Positions 44,061 to 53,177 of a DNA stretch of 64,000 nt are shown here, in pieces (position 1 is the stretch's first letter; each line of letters begins with the position of its first letter). The notes under the pieces are model-generated. The model was not told the origin of the DNA and searched no databases. It was given only the letters and a program-made list of their open reading frames with translations. Source of the stretch: Myxococcales bacterium (GTDB taxonomy: Bacteria; Myxococcota_A; Polyangia; Palsa-1104; JAEUJZ01). The stretch lies in NCBI GenBank assembly GCA_016794365.1, contig JAEUKB010000002.1:1-64000 (forward strand). The letters run 5' to 3'. The position numbers and the translations under genes were made by a program.

Positions 44061-44768
44061 TTACGCGGCTCGTCGGCCCTCGCGCAGGATGAACGCAACC
44101 AGCTCGCTGCTCGTTTCGTTCATATCCACAACGAACTCGTCAATGGCGTTCGTGAAGAAGTTGAACACCATAACGGCGGGAATTGCGACGAGCAGACCGA
44201 ATGCAGTGGTCACGAGTGCTTCACCGATACCACCAGCCACGGCAGCGATACCACCAGCGCCCTTCGTTGACATGGTTGCAAACACGGTGATGATACCGAC
44301 GACGGTTCCCAGCAGACCGACGAACGGAGCAGCAGAAGCGATGGTCGCCAGACCGCCAAGGCCTTTCTTCAGATCAGCCACTTCACGCTCTTTGACACGA
44401 TCGATGGCGCGGTTGACGGCGTCGAGCAGATCGAAGTCTCCAATCTCGTCGGGACCAATCGACTTCAGCGCTTGCAGACCATCCACGTACTCTTGCAGTG
44501 CGGCTTCAATCACGATGGCAATCGGGCCTTGCGGCTTCACCTGGGCGAGGCTCAGAGCGCCCTTGATGTCACGGTCCGCCAGCTTCTTCTGAAGCGCGAA
44601 GACAAACTGCAGAGATCGCTGCTTGGCTCGCGAGAAGGTAATCCAGCGCTCAATGCTTACAGCCAGCATGTAAATGCCCATGATGGCCAGCACGATGATG
44701 ACGGACTTACCGGCGATGGACGTCGAGTCCCATATCGCCTTCGGGCTAAAACTAATTCCTTGTTCCAT
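44061..44768 (-). CDS. ExbB/TolQ/MotA family proton channel protein
   Basis: The protein has 235 residues from ATG 44768 (GAGGAACAAC Shine-Dalgarno). Three helices: SVIIVLAIMGIYMLAVSIERW, LATIASAAPFVGLLGTVVGIITVF and ALVTTAFGLLVAIPAVMVFNFF. The central GLLGTVVGI motif and the following G-IGEALVTTAFGL are diagnostic. It forms the proton-conducting ring with the ExbD subunits. It lies between the TonB gene and the ExbD genes in the operon. Confidence 0.94.
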   Translation of the reverse strand: MEQGISFSPKAIWDSTSIAGKSVIIVLAIMGIYMLAVSIERWITFSRAKQRSLQFVFALQKKLADRDIKGALSLAQVKPQGPIAIVIEAALQEYVDGLQALKSIGPDEIGDFDLLDAVNRAIDRVKEREVADLKKGLGGLATIASAAPFVGLLGTVVGIITVFATMSTKGAGGIAAVAGGIGEALVTTAFGLLVAIPAVMVFNFFTNAIDEFVVDMNETSSELVAFILREGRRAA

Positions 44769-44895
44769 GTTGTTCCTCGTTTCCCCGGGTAACCGAAAAA
44801 ACCTGCTGCCATCGGCTTGGTGACTCGCGTCACCCACTTACGAGCACCACCTATCGCCGATGCAGCTCTATTGCTTGCGCGTTTACCAGATCTGC

Positions 44896-45612
44896 TTACT
44901 CGAACACGAACTGTAGGTTCTGAATGAAGCAAACCGGGATCTGTTGTGGCTTATAGCGCCAGGTTCGTAGCACTTCGATGATCGAGTCGTCGGCACCAGC
45001 GATGCTGGTCACAATGTCCACATCCGAGATCGATCCGTCGAGCCCGATACACATCTTGTAGGCACCCATCACCATGCCACTGCCTCGACGCTGTGCCTTG
45101 ACGACCGCAGGAAGGTGCGGATCTTCGCCCGACAGCTTTTCGCTGCGAATGCGAATCGCGGGCACAACCTTCGGCTTGGGAGGCGGCTTCGGCTCTTCCT
45201 TCGGCGGCGGCGGTGGCGGCGGCGCACCAGCCACACCACCGGCGACTCCACCTTCTACACCACCCGGCACACCGTCAGAGCTGCCGCCCGTGTCCTTCTC
45301 TTCGGGAGGATCGGGCTCTAGCTTCGGCTGAATAAACTTCGGCACTTCCGTCGGCTGCACCACCGGCTTCACCACCTTGGGTGGCGTTTTCGGCTTGCTC
45401 GACGCCTTCGGGGGCGGCGGCGGCGGCGGCGGCGGCGGCGTAGTCGCGAAGAACTGAACCGTCAGCGGCGGCGGCTGTACTTCCTCGACGTGAATCAGCG
45501 AGTAAATGATGAAAAAGATGAGGACGCCGGCCTCTACCACCGTCGAGACGACGAAGGCTGCATAGAGCAGTGGGCGCTTACGCCGTTTGTCTTGTACGTA
45601 GCGATCAAACAT
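44896..45612 (-). CDS. TonB-type energy transducer
   Basis: A 238-residue protein from ATG 45612, which overlaps the upstream stop (TGATG). An N-terminal helix (LLYAAFVVSTVVEAGVLIFFIIYSL) is followed by a long Pro-rich spacer with poly-Pro runs (residues 58-150), then a TonB C-terminal domain (VVKAQRRGSGMVMGAYKMCIGLDGSISDVDIV... VLRTWRYKPQQIPVCFIQNLQFVFE) in the TonB/TolA style. It contacts an outer-membrane protein and is driven by the ExbB/ExbD genes downstream. The receptor is not in the window. Confidence 0.88.
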   Translation of the reverse strand: MFDRYVQDKRRKRPLLYAAFVVSTVVEAGVLIFFIIYSLIHVEEVQPPPLTVQFFATTPPPPPPPPPPKASSKPKTPPKVVKPVVQPTEVPKFIQPKLEPDPPEEKDTGGSSDGVPGGVEGGVAGGVAGAPPPPPPPKEEPKPPPKPKVVPAIRIRSEKLSGEDPHLPAVVKAQRRGSGMVMGAYKMCIGLDGSISDVDIVTSIAGADDSIIEVLRTWRYKPQQIPVCFIQNLQFVFE

Positions 45613-46880
45613 CACTGCTTCTCCGTCGCTGCCGGGCTACCTTCCTCTTTCGCGGGAGGAGGTGTGTCCTTCTTTTCAGCGGCTCCGCCCGCAAACGGCG
45701 TATCAGCCGGAGGCGGAAGATCAGACTCAGGCTCTGCAGCCTTCTTCTTTTTCTTTGGTGCAGCCGGTGGTGGTGGTGGTGCAGTCGGCTTCGGTGGCAC
45801 CGGAGGCTTGGCCGCTTCCACTGGCTTGGCCGCTTCCACTGGCTTGGCCGCTTCCACTGGCTTGGCTGCTTCCGCAGGCTTGGCCGCTTCCGCAGGCTTC
45901 ACTGCATCTGCTGGCTTTGCTGCTTCCGCTGGCTTGGCCGCTTCCGCTGGCTTGGCCGCTTCCGCAGGCTTGGACTCACCCGGCTTTCCATCCGCTGGAG
46001 CTGCGTCCGCTGACTTGCCTGCACTTGCTTGCGTCGCAGCCTTTTGCATCGCCAGCGCGAGCTGTAGCAGCTTGCCCGCATCTTCCAGGTCTTGGCGCTT
46101 TAGATCGTCGTTTGGCTGCGCGTACGAACGCTCTCGCAGCAGCAGGTTGCCATAAATCACCGGCGTCGGAGCCTGCGGAGCCAGAAGGCGCGCCGTCTCG
46201 ATCAAATCCAGCGCATGGTTGGCCTTGCCGATCCGATCCGCATACGGCATTTGAAGCTGATTCTTGCGAAGCTCCAGCGCGGTCCGACACTGCGAGTCCG
46301 CACACAGCTCGTCCCAGGTCATGATCGCCAGCGACACGTAGCCGTCGGGATCCTTCGGATTCGCTTTGACGCGTCGCTCTAGCCAGCCTCGGCAGGCATC
46401 CAGCTTGCCAATGCTCTTCGCGATGTTTCCAAGGATCGTGAGTGCTTCCAGATCCGGATGTTCGCGCTCGACCTGCGGCTTAAAGAAGTCAACGGCTTCG
46501 TCGTACTTCTTCGCGTCCACGAAGGTCTGAAGCAGGTAGTCGCGTGCGCGCTGACGCTGCTCCGGCTTGAGCTTGGGCATATCCATGTACTGACGGAACG
46601 ACTGCACCGCGATGTTGGCCGCTTCTTGACCGTCTTTGCTTCGCGGATTGAGCTGATACAGCGCCAGATGGGTAAAGCCACGGTTGATGAGGATCGGAGG
46701 AACCGTCGGGTCGATCTCGGCTGCTTCACGAAAGAGCCGAGCGGCCTCTGCAATATCCCCGTCTCGATACTTTTCCACGCCTTTTTGTGCGCGCGCACGA
46801 GCACGCAGCGTGTCGCAGCCTGTGGAGCCAGCCACCAGCGCGACCAAGGCGAGCGAAAAGAGGGTGCGGGACGTGCTCAT
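45612..46880 (-). CDS. TPR lipoprotein with long KPAEAA repeat tail
   Basis: A 422-residue protein with lipobox AGSTGCDTL. Residues about 30-280 form TPR-like helices (GVEKYRDGDIAEAARLFREAAEIDP; QRARDYLLQTFVDAKKYDEAVDFF; LEALTILGNIAKSIGKLDACRGWL). Then come about ten KPAEAA/KPVEAA repeats and a Pro/Lys-rich tail. It is the first gene of the TonB-ExbB-ExbD-ExbD operon, so it is probably a periplasmic partner. Similar TPR-TonB-Exb clusters occur in myxobacteria, including some linked to motility, but no motility role is shown here. Confidence 0.85.
   Translation of the reverse strand: MSTSRTLFSLALVALVAGSTGCDTLRARARAQKGVEKYRDGDIAEAARLFREAAEIDPTVPPILINRGFTHLALYQLNPRSKDGQEAANIAVQSFRQYMDMPKLKPEQRQRARDYLLQTFVDAKKYDEAVDFFKPQVEREHPDLEALTILGNIAKSIGKLDACRGWLERRVKANPKDPDGYVSLAIMTWDELCADSQCRTALELRKNQLQMPYADRIGKANHALDLIETARLLAPQAPTPVIYGNLLLRERSYAQPNDDLKRQDLEDAGKLLQLALAMQKAATQASAGKSADAAPADGKPGESKPAEAAKPAEAAKPAEAAKPADAVKPAEAAKPAEAAKPVEAAKPVEAAKPVEAAKPPVPPKPTAPPPPPAAPKKKKKAAEPESDLPPPADTPFAGGAAEKKDTPPPAKEEGSPAATEKQ
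45805..45974. repeat. 18-bp in-frame tandem repeat in the TPR lipoprotein gene
   Basis: About ten copies of an 18-bp unit (GGCTTGGCCGCTTCCACT and variants) encode Lys-Pro-Ala/Val-Glu-Ala-Ala. The step is a multiple of three, so copy changes keep the frame. The charge pattern could make a rigid periplasmic rod. Confidence 0.9.
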
Positions 46881-46992
46881 GATGCGCGAAACGCTACCAA
46901 TGTGGGCCGACCCATCGCAAGGGTTTCGTGCGCTCAGCTGTCTTTTTCTGGTCTTGCTTGTATAAGGACGCCGTCAGCAAGAAAGCGAGGGC

Positions 46993-47667
46993 TTAGCGAT
47001 CACTTCGCGAGGAGCCAGCATCAGGAAGTGCCGCAGGTGCGATCGCGCTGTCTGTCGTCACCGATGAAGCAATCTCGAGTGGTGTCAGATTCGACGCAGT
47101 GTCATCGAGATCGCGAAGTCGTGCTGTCGCCTGCTCCACGGGTGCAATCAGCGTCATGGTGTACGCGATCGGTCCGTTCAGAAACAGATACTGGCGAATC
47201 ACCTGCGCGCGCTCTTTGCCACTTTGTGCCAGCACCGCATCGACTTGCAGACGCAGGTTTCCGGTCCAGCCTGGTGCCCAGCCCAGCGTCGAGAGCATCT
47301 GCACCCGCACGTTTTCCACCCGAGGCCAGCGCTTGATCGCATTCGCTTCGGGCAGCAGCTCTCGCACGGTCGTTCCTTGGGTCACGCGCTTGCCCACCAA
47401 GCTGATCACCGCGCGCTCTGGACCATCGCTGCGACTTGCCCACGCGATCAGCTGCGGATAGCTCGGACGATCGCGCGGCGTCACTTCCCAGCGCGGCGGC
47501 GGCTTAAAGCCATCGATCGCCCACTCTCGGCTGCGCAGCTCTGGTCCGGCCCACAGTTGAGACACGCCAAGCAGCACGCCCACAGTCGCCCACAGCGCAT
47601 GCCGTGCGAATACTCGTCGGAGCCATGGAAGCAGCCTGCGCGGGCTTTTGCCTGTCTGCTGAATCAT
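46993..47667 (-). CDS. Exported protein of unknown function, possibly PsbP/DcrB-like fold
   Basis: A 224-residue protein from ATG 47667. The hydrophobic N-terminal segment is ALWATVGVLLGVSQLWAG, a signal peptide or anchor. The mature part runs GPELRSREWAIDGFKPPPRWEVTPRDRPSYPQLIAWASR, then RVQMLSTLGWAPGWTGNLRLQVDAVLAQ and RQYLFLNGPIAYTMTLIAP, which fit a small alpha/beta domain such as PsbP/DcrB. The C-terminus is Ser/Pro rich. Not recognised with confidence. It is divergent from the second kinase module. Confidence 0.65.
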   Translation of the reverse strand: MIQQTGKSPRRLLPWLRRVFARHALWATVGVLLGVSQLWAGPELRSREWAIDGFKPPPRWEVTPRDRPSYPQLIAWASRSDGPERAVISLVGKRVTQGTTVRELLPEANAIKRWPRVENVRVQMLSTLGWAPGWTGNLRLQVDAVLAQSGKERAQVIRQYLFLNGPIAYTMTLIAPVEQATARLRDLDDTASNLTPLEIASSVTTDSAIAPAALPDAGSSRSDR

Positions 47668-47858
47668 CGCTGCGTAGCCTACCAGCTTCACTTGCTGCCC
47701 ACAGCAGCAGCCATCCGAACCATCCGATCGAACGATGCGACGCCCGACACAAGCCCGAGGCTGCGCGGCGATCACCGCAGCACGTCACTTATTCATAACA
47801 ATGTTTAAGTAATCTGGAAAACACAAGATGAGCGACAAAGAACTGCCAACTCGGTATA

Positions 47859-49376
47859 GTGACAAGTAAGAGCCGCAAAGTGTCTCTCGATCGTATCGGT
47901 CCATATCAGGTCGTTCGCAAGCTGGGTGAAGGTGGAATGGGAGCGGTGTATGAAGCCGTTCAAGATCCCATTGGCCGTCGGGTCGCCATCAAGATCCTTC
48001 ATCCCAAGTACGCGCAAGACCCAAGCATCTGCGCTCGCTTCTTTAATGAGGCGCGTGCGGTCAACCTGATCGATCACGCTGGCGTCGTCCAGATCTCGGA
48101 CTATGGACAGCTTCCCGACGGGACCGCGTATCTCGTCATGGAATATCTGCGGGGCGAGACGCTGAGCCAGCGACAGAAGTCCAAAGGGATGCCGCCGCTG
48201 CCCGAGGTGATGCGGCTGGCCCGGCAGATTGCCTCGGCGCTGTCCGCTGCACACGAAAAGAACGTCTATCACCGCGATCTCAAGCCCGACAACATCATGC
48301 TGGTGCCCGATCATGACTCGGAAGTTCCGGGTCGCGAGCGGGTCAAGCTGCTCGACTTTGGCATTGCGAAGGTGGCGCAGGCGGACGACGGGGCACCGGG
48401 ACAAGGACAGCCGAAGACCTCGACGGACGTTGTGATGGGCACGCCGCGCTATATGGCACCGGAGCAGTGCAAAGGCGGCGTTCAGATCGATGACAAAGCG
48501 GATGTGTACTCGCTCGGTGTGATGCTGTACGAGATGCTCGCGGGTCGTCCGCCGTTCGTCGGAGGCTCGGGAGAAGTGCTGGCGATGCACATCTATGAGC
48601 CGCCACAGCCGCTCAAGACGCTGGCACCGCACGTTCCCGAAGAGATTGTGCAGCTGGTTCACTTGCTCTTGTCGAAGAAGCGCGAAGAGCGTCCGAACAT
48701 GAAGCAGGTGATGGCGCGTCTGGAAGAGCTGGGACAGCGACATCCGACGTCGATGCTGCCCGCGATCTCGATGGCGGCGCTTCTGCCCCCGTCGATCACG
48801 CCACCGGGGACGAATCCGAATCAGACTCCGACGGCGGGAACTTCGGCAGCTTCGACGCTGGGACTGTCGGCGGGACAGGCGCAGAGCGGTCGATCACCGA
48901 AGATGCTGCTGCTCGGGCTGCTCGGTGGAGGCACGACGCTGCTTGGGGTGCTGGCGTTTTTGCTGTTTCGCCCGCAGCCACAGCCGGTGGTGAAAGTGCA
49001 GCCGGTCAAGACGCTTTCCGTCGATATGGCTACGCCAGCGCCGCCGGTTCCAACCAAGCCGAAGCAGATTCACTGGTCGGTGCAGACGACACCGCCAGGC
49101 GCGCAGATCATCCGAGTGTCCGACGGGCAAATCCTGGGCGGCACACCGATGGAGCTGGATCAAAATGCGTCCGACGGAACGTGCGAGGTCAAGCTGAAGC
49201 TGCCGGGCTTTGCCGAAAAGGTCATCAAGCTCAGCCTCGCGGAAAGCGAGACGCGCAAAGAAACGCTCGAAAAAGCCCCTGTTGTTCGTCCGGTGCTGCG
49301 ACCTCGGATCGGCATCGGCAAAACCACTTCGACGCCAAGCAAGGGCAATGATGAACAACCTCGCATCGTGGACTAG
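47859..49376 (+). CDS. Membrane-anchored Ser/Thr protein kinase with PEGA-like C-terminus
   Basis: The protein has 505 residues from GTG 47859, or GTG 47880, since TATAGT overlaps the first GTG. Kinase domain: P-loop LGEGGMGAVY, Lys45 (AIKIL), HRDLKPDN (Asp140), DFG Asp166, APEQ. Near 350-370 is one helix (LLLGLLGGGTTLLGVLAFLLF). A periplasmic-side region follows with IHWSVQTTPPGAQIIRVSDGQILGGTPMEL...VKLKLPGFAEKVIKL, a PEGA-type domain. The 3' end overlaps the TPR gene by 29 bp. Confidence 0.93.
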   Translation: MTSKSRKVSLDRIGPYQVVRKLGEGGMGAVYEAVQDPIGRRVAIKILHPKYAQDPSICARFFNEARAVNLIDHAGVVQISDYGQLPDGTAYLVMEYLRGETLSQRQKSKGMPPLPEVMRLARQIASALSAAHEKNVYHRDLKPDNIMLVPDHDSEVPGRERVKLLDFGIAKVAQADDGAPGQGQPKTSTDVVMGTPRYMAPEQCKGGVQIDDKADVYSLGVMLYEMLAGRPPFVGGSGEVLAMHIYEPPQPLKTLAPHVPEEIVQLVHLLLSKKREERPNMKQVMARLEELGQRHPTSMLPAISMAALLPPSITPPGTNPNQTPTAGTSAASTLGLSAGQAQSGRSPKMLLLGLLGGGTTLLGVLAFLLFRPQPQPVVKVQPVKTLSVDMATPAPPVPTKPKQIHWSVQTTPPGAQIIRVSDGQILGGTPMELDQNASDGTCEVKLKLPGFAEKVIKLSLAESETRKETLEKAPVVRPVLRPRIGIGKTTSTPSKGNDEQPRIVD

Positions 49377-50115
49377 ACGTCTGGCACTCGGTGTTGTGCT
49401 TGTTGCGGGCGCGCCTCACGCAGCGTCGGCGGACGGCGATCCTGGAGCGAATGCGCAGAGCCCGGCCCCGAAGAAAAAGGACGACGGCTGCCTGCGCGAC
49501 AACCTCTGTCGAACGGCGTATCAAAAGGCGCTGGCGCTGTATGACGAAGGTCGTTACGAAGAAGCGCTGAGCGGCTTTCAAGGTGCGTATGCGCGACGAC
49601 AGATGCCGTGGCTGCTGCTCAACATCGGACGCACGGTGCAGCGTCTGGGCCGTCCCAAAGAAGCGATCGGCTACTACGAGCGCTACAAAAAGGCCGATCC
49701 GAACATCGATCCCGAGACGGAGCGTCGCGTCAACAAGTACATCGAGCAAGCCCAAGCGCTGCTGGAATCCACGCCCGCACAGCCGGATCTGGTGACGCAA
49801 AATCCGACGGGGAATCAGCAAAATCCGACGGGGAATCAGCAGAATCCGCCAGGAACACCGGGACTTTTGCAGCAGCCACCGACTACGCCGACCAGTCCGC
49901 AGCCGCTCAACCTGACCCCGCCGCCGCCCGCTGAGTCGCAGCCGCTGGCGACGCCGATCTATAAAAAGTGGTGGTTTTGGACGATCATCGGTGGCGTTGT
50001 CGTCGCTGGAGCCGTTGGAACTGCCGTTGGTGTGACCGCTGCCAAGAAAGAGCCACTTCCTGCCACGCCAGAGCCCTTTCAGCCCAGCGACACCGTCTTA
50101 AATCCTCAATTTTGA
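49348..50115 (+). CDS. Exported TPR membrane protein following the kinase
   Basis: The protein has 255 residues (ATG 49348 or 49351). Signal SWTRRLALGVVLVAGAPHAASA. TPR segment: AYQKALALYDEGRYEEALSGFQGAYARRQMPWLLLNIGRTVQRLGRPKEAIGYYERYKKADP. Then two or three NPTGNQQ repeats, a Pro-rich stretch, a single helix (WWFWTIIGGVVVAGAVGTAVGVTA) and a short tail. Its architecture mirrors the protein at 30285. Together with the kinase and the following propeller gene it makes a three-gene unit. Confidence 0.82.
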   Translation: MMNNLASWTRRLALGVVLVAGAPHAASADGDPGANAQSPAPKKKDDGCLRDNLCRTAYQKALALYDEGRYEEALSGFQGAYARRQMPWLLLNIGRTVQRLGRPKEAIGYYERYKKADPNIDPETERRVNKYIEQAQALLESTPAQPDLVTQNPTGNQQNPTGNQQNPPGTPGLLQQPPTTPTSPQPLNLTPPPPAESQPLATPIYKKWWFWTIIGGVVVAGAVGTAVGVTAAKKEPLPATPEPFQPSDTVLNPQF

Positions 50116-50124
50116 GAGAGGCCC

Positions 50125-52290
50125 ATGATTAAGCAGCTCGCCTTCCGCCCTGTTTTGTCGTGTGGTTTGTCAACGTGGCTGTGGGGGGCGCTGCCGCTTC
50201 TGGCGCTTCCGCTCGCTCTGTCGAGCTGCGATCCTGGCCAGCTTGAACCGGATGCCAACGCCGTCGCTGTGAATGTGCTCGGGCTGACCTCGGATGCGAC
50301 CAAGCTGGTGGTCACGACGACGCTCGACGGAAAAGCATCGACCAACAGCAGCCCGCAGGAAGTCACGACGAAGCTCACTCGATTCGGACTGCGACTGGCC
50401 AAGACGCTCTCGGGAACGCTGACGGTGGCGATTGATGCCTACGACGCGGATCTGTGCAAGGTCGGAAATGGCACCGTATCGACGCAGATTGGGAATCCGT
50501 ATCGGTTTGAAGTCACCGCGTCGATGAAGACAGTTTCGCCCAGGCAGTGTCCACCGCCGCCACCGCCGAAGACGTGCGCGCCCAACCTGTTTTGCTGGTC
50601 GAATCCGCTGCCGCAAGGAAACACCTTCCAGGGCCTGTGGGCGGTCGCTGCAAACGATGTCTATGCCGTCGGTGACGCTGGAACGATTCATCACTACGAT
50701 GGCAGCAAGTGGACCGCGCAGACGAGCGGAACCACTGAAAACCTGCTCTCTGTCTGGGCTGCGTCGGCAACGGAAGTCATCGCCGTCGGTACAAACGGCA
50801 AGGCCTTCCGCTACGACGGCACCCAGTGGAGCGCCGAGAGCACCGGCAGCACCCGACGTCTTAGCGCCATTTGGGGCAGCGGGACCAACTCGTTTGCCGT
50901 CGGTGAAGCTGGAACCATTCTGCGTCGCAGCGGTGGAACCTGGACGCCGATGAACTCGGGCATCACCAGCAACCTAACCGGCGTCTGGGGCCGCGCCGCT
51001 TCCGAGGTCTATGCCGTCGGTGATGGCGGTGTCATTCGCAAGTTCGACGGCAACAACTGGATGGCAGTCAGCAGCCCGACGACCGCCAACCTGACAAGCA
51101 TCTGGGGCGACGCCACCACCGCAGTGGCCGTCGGTGCAAACGGAACCATCGTCGGACTTTCGGGCACCACTTGGTCGATGCAGACGAGCGGCACCACCGA
51201 GCAGCTCAGCGGCGTCTTTTCTCCGACGGCTGGCCAGTATCTCGCGGTCGGAACCAACGGTCTGATGCTGCGCGGTAGCGGCGGAACCTGGACGCCACAA
51301 GGTGCCAGCACCGGCTTGGCACTCACCGCAGCCCGAGGCACCAGCGCCGGGGACATTTGGGTAAGCGGCGCGAGCGGTCAGCTCACGCACTTCGACGGAA
51401 CCAAGTGGGCCAGCTCTCGACAAGGGTTTGAGACGAACTTCCGCAACATCGCAGCGCTTTCAGCCAAAGACATCTGGGCCGTGGGCGACGGTGGACTCAT
51501 CGCGCACTACGACGGAAGCAAGTGGACCCAAGTCGATAGCGGCACCAGCGCGAACCTGACCGGCATCTGGGCTGTCTCTGCAAACGAGATCTACGCCGTC
51601 GGAGACAACAACACGTTCCTGCGCTATCTCGGGCAGAACTGGACCGTCGGTGCGTTTCCCACTGTTTCGCAGCACGCGCGCGGCGTCTGGGCTTCGGGTT
51701 CCGCCAACATCTGGTCCGTCGCGACTTCAAGCACGCCAAACCAAGCCTGGCTGTTCCAGTACAACGGCGTGTCGTGGTCCGGCTTCACGATGAGCGATCC
51801 CGGCGCGCCCGCCAACAATCGCGTCAACAACGTGAACAGCATGTGGGGCACGACGCAAGGTGCCAACAACCTGCTCTACTTCTGCGGCAAGTCTTACGTC
51901 GCGTTTAGCAACGTCACAGGCGGCACCGCCAACACCAGCTTTGGCTTCCCAACGAACGGCGCTGAGCTACGCAGCATCTACGGAACCTCGTCCACCGATG
52001 TCTGGGCCGTCGGCGATAACGGCCTGGTCTATCAAAACAACGGCGGCGGCTGGCAGATCGTGAGCACCGGGCTCCCGATGGTGAACCTGGGCGGCGTGTG
52101 GCGACAAAGCGGCACCAGCGACCTGTGGATCGTCGGAGATCAAGGCACGCTCTGGAAGATGGAAGGAACGATGTGGAGCGCCAAAGAAACCAACACCCGC
52201 AACCGCTTGCTCAGCATCTCGGGCCTGAGCCAGGGCGATGTGTGGGTGAGCGGCATGAACGGAACCATCTTGCACACCTTGCCGCAGTAA
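50125..52290 (+). CDS. Large beta-propeller lipoprotein with WAVGxxGTIxxYDG repeats
   Basis: A 721-residue protein. Signal with lipobox near LALPLALSSC. About residues 155-715 are many repeats of roughly 40 residues of the form L-x-x-VWA-x-S-A-x-D-VYAVGD-x-GTI-x-HYDG-x-x-W-x-x-x-x-SGTT, which build a propeller-like surface. The N-terminal 130 residues include TKLVVTTTLDGKAST and a Cys pair. Such proteins are plentiful in myxobacteria, outside the cytoplasm and without known catalysis. It lies 9 bp after the TPR gene, likely the same operon as the kinase. Confidence 0.85.
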   Translation: MIKQLAFRPVLSCGLSTWLWGALPLLALPLALSSCDPGQLEPDANAVAVNVLGLTSDATKLVVTTTLDGKASTNSSPQEVTTKLTRFGLRLAKTLSGTLTVAIDAYDADLCKVGNGTVSTQIGNPYRFEVTASMKTVSPRQCPPPPPPKTCAPNLFCWSNPLPQGNTFQGLWAVAANDVYAVGDAGTIHHYDGSKWTAQTSGTTENLLSVWAASATEVIAVGTNGKAFRYDGTQWSAESTGSTRRLSAIWGSGTNSFAVGEAGTILRRSGGTWTPMNSGITSNLTGVWGRAASEVYAVGDGGVIRKFDGNNWMAVSSPTTANLTSIWGDATTAVAVGANGTIVGLSGTTWSMQTSGTTEQLSGVFSPTAGQYLAVGTNGLMLRGSGGTWTPQGASTGLALTAARGTSAGDIWVSGASGQLTHFDGTKWASSRQGFETNFRNIAALSAKDIWAVGDGGLIAHYDGSKWTQVDSGTSANLTGIWAVSANEIYAVGDNNTFLRYLGQNWTVGAFPTVSQHARGVWASGSANIWSVATSSTPNQAWLFQYNGVSWSGFTMSDPGAPANNRVNNVNSMWGTTQGANNLLYFCGKSYVAFSNVTGGTANTSFGFPTNGAELRSIYGTSSTDVWAVGDNGLVYQNNGGGWQIVSTGLPMVNLGGVWRQSGTSDLWIVGDQGTLWKMEGTMWSAKETNTRNRLLSISGLSQGDVWVSGMNGTILHTLPQ

Positions 52291-52325
52291 GCGCCCTGCC
52301 CGACCCGCTCGCGAATCGTCCCAGC

Positions 52326-52385
52326 GTCCGTCACCGAGTCCGTCACCGAGTCCGTCACCGAGTCCGTCACCGAGTCCGTCACTGA
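52326..52385. repeat. 12-bp tandem repeat array downstream of the propeller gene
   Basis: Five exact or near-exact copies of GTCCGTCACCGA. It begins 35 bp after the propeller stop codon. The rest of the 215-bp gap to the siroheme gene shows no gene. Confidence 0.92.
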
Positions 52386-52483
52386 ATCCGCGACCTTCGC
52401 TTTCACGTCAGCCCAGTCAGAAACGCCCGGACGCAGCCCGCGCCTCGGCTGCATTGCATTGGCTGTAGCAAGCAAACATCGTC

Positions 52484-52505
52484 CGTTATATTGTACGACG
52501 TACAA
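52484..52505. promoter_or_regulatory. Palindromic operator candidate before the siroheme gene
   Basis: CGTTATA followed directly by TTGTACG-A-CGTACAA, a perfect 7-bp palindrome ending at the ATG. ACGACGTAC and CGTTATA also occur upstream of the reductase gene (54714-54731), pointing to one shared regulator. Confidence 0.6.
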
Positions 52506-53177
52506 ATGAAACGACCGCTTTATCCGCTGTTTCTGGATCTGCAAGATCGTCCGGTCTTGCTCGTCGGTGCAGGTCAAGTGGCGACCCAAAAGCTGACGGC
52601 GCTCCTCACAGCGGGAGCCCAAGTGACCGTCGTGGCTCCCGACGCCAGTGATGTCATTGCACAGGCAGCGACAGACGGCGTGCTGCGCTGGCACAGGCGA
52701 CGCTTTGTCGCAACCGACCTAGACGGCGTGTATCTGGTGATTGCAGCGACGGCGGACTCTGCGGTCAATGCCGAGGTTGCCAAAGCCGCCGCGCTCCGCC
52801 AGATCTTTGTCAATGCCGTCGATGATCCGCAAGCGGCCACAGCCTATGCCGCCGCCCAGATCGTTCGCGGAGGTGTCACCGTCGCAATTTCCTCGGGAGG
52901 ACGGGCTCCAGCGGTGTCTCGACTGCTGCGTGAGACGCTCGAACAGCTCCTGCCCAGCGACGAAGATCTAGCCCGGTGGGTTACGGAAGCCAGCGCGCTG
53001 CGGTCCGACTGGCAGCGTCATCACGTCCCGCTCGGACAGCGTTATCGCGAGCTGCTCAGACGAATCCTCGACGGACAAAAGCCGACTGAAAGCGCCAGCG
53101 CAAAAGAAGCCAGTGCAAAAGAAGCCAGCGCCAGTTCATCGTCAGCGACGGTCACATCCACGGAGCAAGCGGCATGA
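52506..53177 (+). CDS. Precorrin-2 dehydrogenase/sirohydrochlorin ferrochelatase (Met8/CysG N-terminal type)
   Basis: A 223-residue protein from ATG 52506, which the palindrome abuts. NAD-binding motif LLVGAGQVATQKLTALLTAGAQVTVVAP, then FVATDLDGVYLVIAATADSAVNAEVAKAA, FVNAVDDPQAATAYAAAQIVRGGVTVAISSGGRAPAVSRLLRETLEQLLP. This oxidises precorrin-2 and inserts iron to make siroheme. An Ala/Ser/Glu low-complexity tail follows residue 195. The stop overlaps the next gene by 4 bp. Confidence 0.93.
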   Translation: MKRPLYPLFLDLQDRPVLLVGAGQVATQKLTALLTAGAQVTVVAPDASDVIAQAATDGVLRWHRRRFVATDLDGVYLVIAATADSAVNAEVAKAAALRQIFVNAVDDPQAATAYAAAQIVRGGVTVAISSGGRAPAVSRLLRETLEQLLPSDEDLARWVTEASALRSDWQRHHVPLGQRYRELLRRILDGQKPTESASAKEASAKEASASSSSATVTSTEQAA

